Shown: piece by piece, positions 1 through 7,972 of the stretch
Position numbering within the stretch: position 1 is the stretch's first letter
Layout: every line of letters begins with the position of its first letter
Program-made: the position numbers and the translations under genes
The notes under the pieces: model-generated
What the model saw: only the letters and a program-made list of their open reading frames with translations
The model's database searches: none
Told to the model about the DNA's origin: nothing
NCBI GenBank assembly: GCA_035570275.1
Contig: DATMNI010000279.1
Coordinates: 22,677-86,676 of the forward strand
Length of the DNA stretch: 64,000 nt
Direction: 5' to 3'
Source: DATMNI01 sp035570275
GTDB lineage: Bacteria > Acidobacteriota > Terriglobia > Bryobacterales > Bryobacteraceae

Positions 1-1041
1 GAGTGGAAGCGGCGGCTGGACGCGCTGCGCCACGAAGCGGCCGATCTCAAAAAGGCGCTGCCGCCGCAATACCCATTTCTGCAGACCATCCAGGACATCC
101 AGACGCCGCACGACATCCGCGTGGCGATCAGGGGCGATGCCAGCAATCGCGGCGATGTGGCCCCGCGGCAGTTGCCTTCGATCCTGCAGGCCGGCTCGGC
201 CAAACACTTCACCAACGGCAGCGGGCGGTTGGAGTTGGCCGAGGGGATCGCGGACCCAGCCAATCCACTGACTGCGCGCGTGATGGTGAATCGCATCTGG
301 CTGCACCACTTCGGGCGCGCCATCGTGGAGACGCCGAGCAATTTCGGCAACATGGGGTCCCGGCCATCCAACCAGGAATTGCTGGATTACCTGGCGGCCC
401 GGCTGGTGGAGAATGGCTGGTCGGTGAAGTCGATCCATCGCGAAATCATGCTTTCGGCGGCGTATCAACGCAGCTCGGAATACAGCGCGACCGTCATCGG
501 GGGCAACATCGGGGGCAACATCGGGGGCAACCAGGCGGCCAATCAGGCAGTGGATCCGGACAACCGGTTTTTGTGGCGCTCCAACTGGCAGCGCATGGAT
601 GCGGAGACTCTGCGCGATTCGCTGCTGTACGTGGCGGGCAACCTGGATTTGCAGATGGGCGGGCCGCCGGCGCCGCTCAACGATAAGAACCGCCGCCGCA
701 CCGTGTTCGGTTTTGTGAGCCGCCGCAAACTCGACCCGATGCTGGCCCTCTTCGATTTTCCGAATCCGAACAGCACCAGCGAGCAGCGTGTAGTTACCAA
801 TGTGCCGTTGCAGCGGCTGTACATGATGAACAGCGGATTTGTGGAACAGCAGGCCGCGGGTCTGGCGAAACGCCTGTCGGGCGATGACGGCGAGCGTGTG
901 CGGCAGGCCTACCGGCTGCTGTATGGCCGCCCGCCTTCGGCCGAGGAAGTGCAACTTGGAGTGGCCTTCGTGCGCGGAAGCAACTGGAACGAATATGCGC
1001 GCGTTCTGCTGAACTCCAACGAGTTCGAGTGGGTGAACTGA
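1..1041 (+). CDS. DUF1549/DUF1553 domain protein, C-terminal part (5' end outside window)
   Basis: The reading frame is open from the first base and ends in TGA at 1039-1041, so only the C-terminal 346 residues are present. The DUF1553 hallmarks are visible: an NRIW motif followed by HHFGRAIV and a Ser-Asn-Phe-Gly near residues 98-118, and later the MDAETLRDSLL stretch. Proteins of this type in Planctomycetes and Acidobacteria are usually exported, with a cytochrome-c-like PSCYT1/DUF1549 front half, which would lie upstream of this window. The biochemical role is unproven. The stop overlaps the start of the DUF1501 gene by one base (TGATG), the usual pairing for these two families and a sign of translational coupling. 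A short in-frame tandem repeat lies at 496-531. Confidence 0.88.
   Translation, partial: EWKRRLDALRHEAADLKKALPPQYPFLQTIQDIQTPHDIRVAIRGDASNRGDVAPRQLPSILQAGSAKHFTNGSGRLELAEGIADPANPLTARVMVNRIWLHHFGRAIVETPSNFGNMGSRPSNQELLDYLAARLVENGWSVKSIHREIMLSAAYQRSSEYSATVIGGNIGGNIGGNQAANQAVDPDNRFLWRSNWQRMDAETLRDSLLYVAGNLDLQMGGPPAPLNDKNRRRTVFGFVSRRKLDPMLALFDFPNPNSTSEQRVVTNVPLQRLYMMNSGFVEQQAAGLAKRLSGDDGERVRQAYRLLYGRPPSAEEVQLGVAFVRGSNWNEYARVLLNSNEFEWVN
496..531 (+). repeat. three 12-bp in-frame tandem repeats
   Basis: The unit ATCGGGGGCAAC is repeated three times without mismatch inside the DUF1553 gene and encodes Ile-Gly-Gly-Asn three times. It is followed by a looser Gln-Ala-Ala-Asn-Gln-Ala run. The length in multiples of three keeps the gene open, so slippage here would change only a surface loop. 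Confidence 0.9.
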
Positions 1042-2438
1042 TGACACGACGCGACATTTTAAACATCATGGGCGCCGGATTCGGCATGGTGGGTTTTCGC
1101 GGCCTGGCGGGCGCCGAACCTGCGGGCGATTCTGTGGCCGATTCGGGGGCCGATCCGCTGCTGCCGAAAGCGCCGCACTTTCCGGCCAAGGCCAAGCGCG
1201 TCATCTACCTGTTCCTCAACGGCGGGCCTTCGCAAGTGGACACCTTCGATCCCAAACCGAAACTGGATGAGTATGACGGCAAGCCCGTCCCATCGGGCAA
1301 CCTCAAGACGGAGCGCAAAACGGGCAACCTGCTGAAATCGCCCTTCGCGTTCAAGAAGTACGGGCAGAGCGGCATTGAGATCAGCGAGATTTTTCCCAAG
1401 CTGGGCGAGTGCGCCGACGACCTGTGCGTGATCCGCTCGATGTACACGGACCGGCCCAACCACGAGCCATCGCTTTTCATGCTGAACAGCGGGGAGAAGC
1501 TGCCGGGGCGGCCGTCCATGGGGTCGTGGGTCACCTACGGTTTAGGCACGGAGAATCAGAACCTGCCGGGGTTCGTGGTGCTATGCCCCGGCTTGCCGGT
1601 GGTGGGCCACCAGCTTTGGAGTTCCACGTTTCTGCCGGCGGTCTACCAGGGCACCTACATCAACACGGAAGAAAAGGACCCCAGCCGGCTGATTCAGCAT
1701 ATCCGCAACCAGTCGCTGACGCGGACGCAGCAGCGCGAAGAGTTGGACCTGCTGGCGGCGCTCAACCGGCGCCACATGGAGCAACAGGGAAGCGATCCGC
1801 AATTGGAGGCGTGCATTCAATCGGCGGAGATCGCCTTCCGCATGCAAGCCGAGGCGCCGGAGGCATTCGATATTACCAGGGAGCCGCTCCAGACGCGCGA
1901 GCGCTATGGCGATAGCGATTTCGGCCGCGGCTGCCTGATCGCGCGCCGCCTGGCCGAGCGCGGCGTGCGCATGTTGCAGGTCTACTTCGGCAACTCACAG
2001 CCTTGGGACAATCATGACGATATCCAGATTCACCGCACGCTGGCGGCCCAGGCCGACCCGGCGATTGCCGCGTTGCTGCAGGACCTGAAGTCGAGCGGCA
2101 TGCTGAAAGATACGCTGGTGATGATCGGCGGCGAATTTGGGCGCACCCCGGCGGTGGAAGTGAGCGGCCTGATCAAAGTGCAGAACGGCCGCGACCACAA
2201 CAACCAGGGCTTCAGCTACGTGCTGGCCGGCGGCGGCGTGAAGGGCGGCGTGGTGTATGGCGCCACCGACGATTTCGGATTCAAGGCGGTGGAGAAGCCG
2301 GTCCACATCCACGACCTGCACGCCACGGCGTTGCACCTGATGGGCCTGGACCACACGCGCCTGACCTACCGCTACAGCGGCCGCGATTTCCGGCTGACGG
2401 ATGTGGCGGGGACGGTGGTGAGCGAGATTCTGGCGTGA
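1041..2438 (+). CDS. DUF1501 (sulfatase-like) exported protein
   Basis: This 465-residue protein belongs to the DUF1501 family, distantly related to the alkaline-phosphatase/sulfatase fold. The N-terminus carries a twin-arginine-like signal (MTRRDILNIMGAGFG), pointing to Tat export. Family landmarks are the FLNGGPSQVDTFDPKP stretch near residue 60, the NHEPS segment near 150, GGEFGRTP near 365 and the GRDHNN pair near 385. The start ATG at 1041 is chosen because it overlaps the preceding stop and gives the Tat signal. An in-frame GTG 12 bases upstream would only add residues in front. The protein probably acts with the DUF1553 partner outside the cytoplasm; its substrate is unknown. Confidence 0.9.
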   Translation: MTRRDILNIMGAGFGMVGFRGLAGAEPAGDSVADSGADPLLPKAPHFPAKAKRVIYLFLNGGPSQVDTFDPKPKLDEYDGKPVPSGNLKTERKTGNLLKSPFAFKKYGQSGIEISEIFPKLGECADDLCVIRSMYTDRPNHEPSLFMLNSGEKLPGRPSMGSWVTYGLGTENQNLPGFVVLCPGLPVVGHQLWSSTFLPAVYQGTYINTEEKDPSRLIQHIRNQSLTRTQQREELDLLAALNRRHMEQQGSDPQLEACIQSAEIAFRMQAEAPEAFDITREPLQTRERYGDSDFGRGCLIARRLAERGVRMLQVYFGNSQPWDNHDDIQIHRTLAAQADPAIAALLQDLKSSGMLKDTLVMIGGEFGRTPAVEVSGLIKVQNGRDHNNQGFSYVLAGGGVKGGVVYGATDDFGFKAVEKPVHIHDLHATALHLMGLDHTRLTYRYSGRDFRLTDVAGTVVSEILA

Positions 2439-2440
2439 GG

Positions 2441-2455
2441 TTTGTGGGGCAGGTT
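2441..2455 (+). repeat. 15-bp fragment matching the end of the dispersed hairpin repeat
   Basis: TTTGTGGGGCAGGTT immediately follows the DUF1501 stop codon and is identical to the left end of the dispersed repeat seen in full at 50291 and 62483. It may be a remnant or a truncated insertion. Chance similarity is possible at this length. Confidence 0.4.
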
Positions 2456-2476
2456 AGAAGCACCGCGCCATGACTC

Positions 2477-4027
2477 CTACTTCGCTAGGGGAGCCATCAC
2501 GCACAGGAAGTTCGCGGCATCGTCGGTGCTGCCGCTACCTTTCCATTTCGCAATCTGTGGATAGGGACACAGTGGACGGGTACGAGTCGTCACACCGTTG
2601 CTGATTTTGGAGGCGATCATTTGCTCCGGCGCTTTACCATGCTCGACCCATTGCTCGAGGGCGCTAATCGTGTCGAAGGTGTTCGGACCATCGCCGCCAG
2701 AGCAGTGTCCCATTCCGGGAACCAGGAAGAGGCGGAAAAAATTTGTGGTCTCGTCAGATCCGCCCACCGCGAGTTTGACCCTTTCGTAATACTCGATGCC
2801 ATCCGCGGCGGGTACATTACCGTCGGCCCATCCGTGATACATCACCAGCTTTCCGTTTCGCGCCTTGAAGGGTCGCAAATCCGCATCAACTGAATTGACG
2901 ACGGCCATCTTTGTATCGGCGAAGGTCAGGTCGCGGTCGAAGTCGAAGGTGCGCCAGTCCCAGTCAGGATCGTTGAACACCCAGAGTTTCCAGAATTCGT
3001 TCCGTCTCGGTTCGGTTGGCCCCACAAAATAGGTAGTCCAGGAGGTCTCCGTACCGAGGGTCCAGCCGGCGAAGATCCGCTCGCCCGTACGCGGATTCCT
3101 TGCGCCGTAATATATTCTCCGGACTGACTGCACTTGCGGCGCGGTGAGACAGTTGTCGTTATCTCCGCCTTTGCACAGAAGCGCGCCGGGATCGAACGTG
3201 CAGCGCCGCGGATCGTCGATGACGCCGTCCGTCACACCGTCAACCGCATCGCAGGAGGCGATGGCGGCCTTGGTGATCAGGGGCAATTTCGCCGCAGTCA
3301 GCGGACTGGCAGCTTCCAGGGTCCACATCGCTCCCGCCATGAGATGGATCCGGTTGTGTCCTGGGTCGCCCGCGACGATTCCGTCATAGTCGGCTGGAAA
3401 TCTCTGCGCCTCCGTGAGCGCCTGCTGTCCTCCCGTGGAGCAGCCGGTAAAGTAGGAGTATTGGGGCAGGCGGCCATAATAGTCGCGAACGATCAGCTTG
3501 GCCGTCTCCGTCATTACGTGGATGGCACGATACGCCCAGTCATCGATTTTGTCGGGGTGACCGACGCCGAATTTCAAATCGTCAGCCACATGTCCGGTGT
3601 CGGAGCCCGCTGTAGCGTAGCCGCGGTTCAGCGCATTGGCCATCGTCGAGTAACTCAAGGATCCGGAAAATCCACCATTGCCGGAGCCTTCGAATTTTCG
3701 GTTCCAGTTGGAGGCAGGCGGCATCCAGACTTCGAAATGAATTTCAGAATCGTTTGCCGGTCTCGACACCGCCATCACGCGGCAAAATTCCGGCAGGTTG
3801 ATGGACCTGGCGGCTCCTGGGGGCGTAAACGCCCCGGCTGAAACGTCGACGGCCGACGTAACGGTAGTATGCGGAATGATCAGCCTGGTCAGACTGGAAC
3901 ACGTGGGAGCCGCCGTCATTACCGGGGCGACAAGAGAACAAACGGCGCACGGGAACAACCGGGTCAGGGAAATCACCACTTTCGCGAGGCTGTCGACCGC
4001 CCGGAGGTAGAAGAATTTCACCCCCAT
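2477..4027 (-). CDS. tannase/feruloyl esterase family hydrolase
   Basis: The protein has 516 residues from the chosen ATG at 4027; an ATG at 4078 would add 17 residues. The tannase family (secreted serine esterases that cleave gallate or ferulate esters) is recognised by the nucleophile motif GCSTGG near residue 197. A Ca-binding-type CDAVDGVTDGVIDDPRRC segment is bracketed by two Cys. A candidate acid region precedes the C-terminal GMGHCSGG, which holds the catalytic His. A hydrophobic N-terminal stretch within the first 40 residues suggests export. The gene stands alone, convergent with the DUF1501 gene 38 bp away and divergent from the sigma factor. Plant phenolic esters are the likely substrate class, but the exact substrate cannot be read from sequence. 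Confidence 0.88.
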   Translation of the reverse strand: MGVKFFYLRAVDSLAKVVISLTRLFPCAVCSLVAPVMTAAPTCSSLTRLIIPHTTVTSAVDVSAGAFTPPGAARSINLPEFCRVMAVSRPANDSEIHFEVWMPPASNWNRKFEGSGNGGFSGSLSYSTMANALNRGYATAGSDTGHVADDLKFGVGHPDKIDDWAYRAIHVMTETAKLIVRDYYGRLPQYSYFTGCSTGGQQALTEAQRFPADYDGIVAGDPGHNRIHLMAGAMWTLEAASPLTAAKLPLITKAAIASCDAVDGVTDGVIDDPRRCTFDPGALLCKGGDNDNCLTAPQVQSVRRIYYGARNPRTGERIFAGWTLGTETSWTTYFVGPTEPRRNEFWKLWVFNDPDWDWRTFDFDRDLTFADTKMAVVNSVDADLRPFKARNGKLVMYHGWADGNVPAADGIEYYERVKLAVGGSDETTNFFRLFLVPGMGHCSGGDGPNTFDTISALEQWVEHGKAPEQMIASKISNGVTTRTRPLCPYPQIAKWKGSGSTDDAANFLCVMAPLAK

Positions 4028-4308
4028 CTCAGGTTGCGGCTGGTGGATCGCGATGAGAGGCTTGATTTTCACCGGCATCGGCTATCACAAGCGTTTCCGA
4101 TTATGAATGGCTCCCGCAACCCTTGTCAAACGCGCCGTGCCTCAACGCTCAATTCGCTTCGTGGTGCCTCTTCGGTTCCCGTGCTTTCGCAGCCGGCCGC
4201 CCGGCGCGGAGCACCTTGAAGGAGCCACGAGACGGGCCAGTGCAACCAGGGCGTAACTTTTCGACCCGCTCCGCGGATTATCTTAACGAGAGCAGTCCAC
4301 GGAGGGCG

Positions 4309-4833
4309 ATGACGCAGAGCACCGACGACCGGCTGCGGATTGAAGCCGCGCAACGGGACCCTTCGCGCTTTGGCGATCTCTACGAAGAGAATTTCTACCG
4401 CGTCTACGCGTATGTCGCGCGGCGCGTCAGGGATCGTCATGAGGCTGAAGACCTGACGGCAGACGTTTTCCGGGAGGCGCTGGCCGGTATTGGGAAGTTT
4501 GAGTGGCGCGGCGTACCCTTCGTGGCGTGGCTGCTGCGAATTGCGGCGCGAGTAATTGCGGATTACTTTACGCGTTCGGGCCGGCAGGCGGGGAATCTGG
4601 CGGCGATGCCGGAGCGGTCATCTACGGACGAAGTCGAACGCAGCGCCATGCTATTTCAGTTGGTGGAGCGGCTCCCGGAGGCACAGCTTCGAGTGATTCA
4701 AATGCGATTTGTGGAGCAGAAGAGCATCCGCGAGATTGCCCAGGAGCTCGGACGCAGCGAGGGCGCGGTGAAGCAGCTTCAACTTCGCGCCATCGAGAAC
4801 CTGCGGGCTCAAATGGAGGGCTCCCATGCCTGA
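4309..4833 (+). CDS. RNA polymerase ECF-type sigma factor
   Basis: This 174-residue sigma-70 family protein shows region 2 (YVARRVRDRHEAEDLTADVF then an FVAWLLRIAARVIADYF stretch, residues about 35-85). It also shows region 4 (LPEAQLRVIQMRF, IREIAQELGRSEGAVKQLQLRAIENL, residues about 120-170), the usual ECF layout without region 3. The ATG at 4309 follows GGAGGG at 4301-4306. A longer frame upstream lacks family similarity. The last 8 bases overlap the next gene (ATGCCTGA), so the two are translationally coupled. No conventional membrane anti-sigma factor follows; the overlapping partner is a VOC protein with a short extra N-terminal domain. Confidence 0.92.
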   Translation: MTQSTDDRLRIEAAQRDPSRFGDLYEENFYRVYAYVARRVRDRHEAEDLTADVFREALAGIGKFEWRGVPFVAWLLRIAARVIADYFTRSGRQAGNLAAMPERSSTDEVERSAMLFQLVERLPEAQLRVIQMRFVEQKSIREIAQELGRSEGAVKQLQLRAIENLRAQMEGSHA

Positions 4834-5815
4834 CCGCACGCTCGCTGAACAACTGGATCAAGCCATCGAGTCCGTGCTGGCCGGGGCATTGCCTGCGGTG
4901 GGCGGCGATACAGAGTTCGCGGCGCTGGCGGAGATCGCGGGTCATTTACGCGATGTGCCGACGGAGGGTTTTAAGACACGCTTGAAGACCGAATTGCAAA
5001 GGAGAGCAATTATGACACCATCTACATCCACGGTGGCAGGAATTCCCGCGGGATTCCGCACCATCACGCCCTTCATCATTCATGACAAAGCGCCCGAGCT
5101 GGTCGACTTCATTACCAGCACTTTCGGCGCCGAGGAGTTGAAGCGCAACACAGCGGGCGAGGCCTACGGATTCTACTCGGAGGTCCGGATCGGCAATTCC
5201 GTCATCATGATTGGCGGAGGTACAGCGGCGCGCAGGGGCAATCTGCCAGGCGCGCTTCACGTGTACGTGGAAGATTGCGATGCTGCGTATCGGCGCGCCC
5301 TCCAAGCCGGAGCGGTCACGCTGATGGGCGCCACGGGAGAGCCAGCCGACCGGCCGTACGGGGAACGCTCCGCGTTTGTGGAGGATGCCTTCGGGAATTA
5401 CTGGTACATCGCAACGCGGTTGGCGTCCGCGCCGGCCGCGGAAGGCCCCCTGCAAGGTCTTGGAACCGTGCTGCCGTATGTGCATCCAGAGGGCGCCCGG
5501 AAGTACATCGATTTTCTGAAGCGCGCTTTCGGTGCGGAAGAGATGGCGGTTATCGAAGGCTCGGGGCGCGTAATGCATGCAGCAGTGCGCGTCGGCGACG
5601 CGGTGCTGGAGATAGGGGAGCCAGCCGACCGAACGGGTTTCCCATCGAACGGATTTTTTTTGTTCGTGGCGGATGTCGAGGCGGCGTATGCGCGGGCGCT
5701 CGCGGCCGGGGCGACGGCGGTCAGGCCGCCCGAAGATATCCCTTACGGATTACGGTCGGCGATTGTGAAGGATCCTGGAGGGTACTTGTGGTGGCCGGCT
5801 CAGCGGATTCGTTAG
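4826..5815 (+). CDS. tandem VOC (glyoxalase-fold) protein with sigma-factor-linked N-terminal domain
   Basis: The protein has 329 residues. Residues 1-62 form a helical segment ending in FKTRLKTELQRR. Two vicinal-oxygen-chelate (PhnB-like) repeats follow, about residues 72-195 and 205-327, each with the PF-x-H-D/G-x-x-LVDFI...FGAEE pattern. The gene overlaps the sigma gene by 8 bp. A second in-frame ATG at 5012 is preceded by AAAGGAGA (4998-5005) at good spacing. Both a full-length protein and a free 267-residue VOC protein could therefore be made. The N-terminal segment may bind the sigma factor; that is inference from position and coupling. No metal ligands were assigned with certainty. Confidence 0.85.
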   Translation: MPDRTLAEQLDQAIESVLAGALPAVGGDTEFAALAEIAGHLRDVPTEGFKTRLKTELQRRAIMTPSTSTVAGIPAGFRTITPFIIHDKAPELVDFITSTFGAEELKRNTAGEAYGFYSEVRIGNSVIMIGGGTAARRGNLPGALHVYVEDCDAAYRRALQAGAVTLMGATGEPADRPYGERSAFVEDAFGNYWYIATRLASAPAAEGPLQGLGTVLPYVHPEGARKYIDFLKRAFGAEEMAVIEGSGRVMHAAVRVGDAVLEIGEPADRTGFPSNGFFLFVADVEAAYARALAAGATAVRPPEDIPYGLRSAIVKDPGGYLWWPAQRIR

Positions 5816-6063
5816 TTTCCCATACCGACTTCGTGGTCGGGCTCGAGTGAAGGGTCGGAGGAGCCGCAGCGCTTCCCGGCATCAACCGCCGCGGTGAACC
5901 GGGCGCGGTGGTCCGACGCAAATCCGAGGTCTGGGCTCGACGCTCAGGCAGCATCGCGCCGCAGATCGCATTCACCAAGCATTAAGACCTCGGCCGGACT
6001 GACTCCCCGGCCAGGAATTCGCCGGCCGCCGCGGTGGAGAAGAGCACCAGCGCACGGGCCTGT

Positions 6064-7950
6064 CTACTTTGCGTTCGGCGGTGCGGCTTTGGCGGAGGCC
6101 AGCCTGCCGCTGGGGGTTGTGTCGGCATCCAGGTCACCGAGAATGAACTGAATTCCCGCCAGGAAGTAGCGGGCCAGAGGCGGCGTCGTAAAGACGGTTG
6201 GATTGTGGCCGAGGATGGCGAAGAACACGCGGCCTTTTCCATAGCTGCGGATCCAGGAGACGGCGTAGTCCGCGTCGGGACGAACGCAGGGGCTGGCGCA
6301 GGGGCGGCCCTGGTTCATATCCGTCCTGTCGACATCCATGGCAAGCAGGATGTGCAGCTTGTCGCGCGAGTAAGGTGGATTCGGGAAGCGGAAGAATTCA
6401 TCCTGGTAGAGGAACTCCTGGCCGTCGAACGCCGCGGTCAAGGGGCTGTGCGGATCGTCGATTTTGATCCAGGCCTGCTCGGTGTTCTCGCGATGGACGC
6501 CGCGGCGGACCCCGATCATCTCGCTGAACTCGGGCCAATCCATATCCGCGTGGCTGGTCCCGTGGTTCCCAGCCAGGCCGCCACCCTCACGGACAAAGCG
6601 AGTCAAGCCGTCTCGCACTTCAGGATCCACGAAGATCTGCCCAACCGTGTTGTTCAGAAATACGGCGTCGAATTGTTTGATCTTGTCGTACTTCAGGTTG
6701 TCGAGATCGTTGCTGAAGATGGCTTCGTAGGCGCCGGTCTGCTTGCCCATCTGCTCGATGCCGAAGTTCTCATTGGGGATGGAGCGATGGCCGGGATAGG
6801 CGATGTTCACATCGAGGACCAGGAGCTTTCTCGGCTTGCGCGGTTTCGCGGGCGCCTCCTTCGGCAGGGCGGCGAGAATCGCCTGGCGCTCTTCCGGAGA
6901 CAGCCGGTCCGGGCCGCGAATCGCGGCCGCGCGGGCCATCCGGCCGACTTGTTCACCCATCAGGGGATGGATGGCTTTTTCGAAGGCTTCGAGCGTGCCG
7001 GTGAGCACCGGCGCCGGATCGGGCGCGGCGGCGCCGCTGACCGTGATCAACGCAGGTTTGACCTGCATCCGGTACATGTCGCGGAAGAAGCCCGGCAGTC
7101 CAGCGACGCCAGTGCCCAGCGGCACGTCTTTGCCGCCTTTGCCGAGGGCACTGCGGTCTTCCACGTTGAGCACCAGGAGCCGGTCTTTCAGTTGCGTAAC
7201 GGCATCGAGCGGCTTGAGGCCGTCCTGCAGCCAGACGCCAGTGTCACCCCAGACGCCCACTCGATTGCTGAGACTGTTCACGGCGGCCAGGACGGTCGAT
7301 GGGGTCCCGCGGAGAGCCACGTCAATGGAGAATTCGTTAGCCAGCCTGTCGACCATCGGCAGGGCATCGGGGATACGCTCGCAGACGATGACGCCCACGC
7401 CGATGGTCTTGGCGAACTCGAACAGCTTGTGGCTGGCATCTTCGCCCGGCCCGATAGTGGGAACCCGATAGGCGGCCATGCGGATGCTCATCACGTTCAG
7501 CCGGTCTTTCACCGCGGCGATCTCGCCGGGCGCGAGATTGTAGGTGACGTACTTGGGGATGGCGAGGCTGACTTTCTGCGTGCTGGAACCTTCGATGTTG
7601 GCGACGCCGAGAAGGTCGGCCTTTTCGACCGCGTTGAAAAAGGTGAGCTCGCGCAGAGGCTCGGCGGCGATACCTACCTGCCAGCCCAGCACAGTGGAAG
7701 CCGCAGTCCGCATAGCGGACCACGCCTCCCAGCGAACCGAAGCGGAGCCGCGGCCCGGCGCGGCATTGCCGGGGCCCTGGCCTTGCCCACGCCCTGGCAA
7801 GCCACCGCCTTGCCCGGGAGCGTTATTGCCCGCGTTATTCGCGCCGGCGCCACCAGCGGGCGCTTGCGCGGCGGATGGCGCCAGACCGAGGATACCGGCG
7901 AGCGTGCCGGCCGCAATGACGGCCATTGATTTCGGGCGATTGCTCTTCAT
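6064..7950 (-). CDS. exported fusion: TIM-barrel (sugar epimerase-like) domain plus ThuA domain
   Basis: The start ATG at 7950 is set by a strong AGGAGG (7956-7961, read on the minus strand) 5 nt upstream. The 628-residue protein begins with a signal peptide, then a Gly/Ala/Asn-rich linker. Residues about 60-290 resemble xylose-isomerase-like TIM barrels (repeating hydrophobic strands with IRMAAYRVP and VGVWGDTGVW). From about 340 on it is ThuA-like, with LLVLDVNIAYPGH, the AVFLNNTVG strand, a FVREGGGLAGNHG motif and the GKGRVFFAILGHNP motif. ThuA proteins occur in disaccharide oxidation and glucoside catabolism. The gene lies 22 bp downstream of the PQQ/cytochrome c gene on the same strand, suggesting a periplasmic sugar-oxidation operon. 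Confidence 0.82.
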   Translation of the reverse strand: MKSNRPKSMAVIAAGTLAGILGLAPSAAQAPAGGAGANNAGNNAPGQGGGLPGRGQGQGPGNAAPGRGSASVRWEAWSAMRTAASTVLGWQVGIAAEPLRELTFFNAVEKADLLGVANIEGSSTQKVSLAIPKYVTYNLAPGEIAAVKDRLNVMSIRMAAYRVPTIGPGEDASHKLFEFAKTIGVGVIVCERIPDALPMVDRLANEFSIDVALRGTPSTVLAAVNSLSNRVGVWGDTGVWLQDGLKPLDAVTQLKDRLLVLNVEDRSALGKGGKDVPLGTGVAGLPGFFRDMYRMQVKPALITVSGAAAPDPAPVLTGTLEAFEKAIHPLMGEQVGRMARAAAIRGPDRLSPEERQAILAALPKEAPAKPRKPRKLLVLDVNIAYPGHRSIPNENFGIEQMGKQTGAYEAIFSNDLDNLKYDKIKQFDAVFLNNTVGQIFVDPEVRDGLTRFVREGGGLAGNHGTSHADMDWPEFSEMIGVRRGVHRENTEQAWIKIDDPHSPLTAAFDGQEFLYQDEFFRFPNPPYSRDKLHILLAMDVDRTDMNQGRPCASPCVRPDADYAVSWIRSYGKGRVFFAILGHNPTVFTTPPLARYFLAGIQFILGDLDADTTPSGRLASAKAAPPNAK

Positions 7951-7972
7951 GGCCACCTCCTGGCCCGGTTCC

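Noticed and set aside
6034..7929. Long open frame opposite the ThuA fusion gene
   Set aside because: It is the antisense shadow of a high-GC gene, low in hydrophobic core and without any family motif, while the minus strand encodes a clear ThuA domain.
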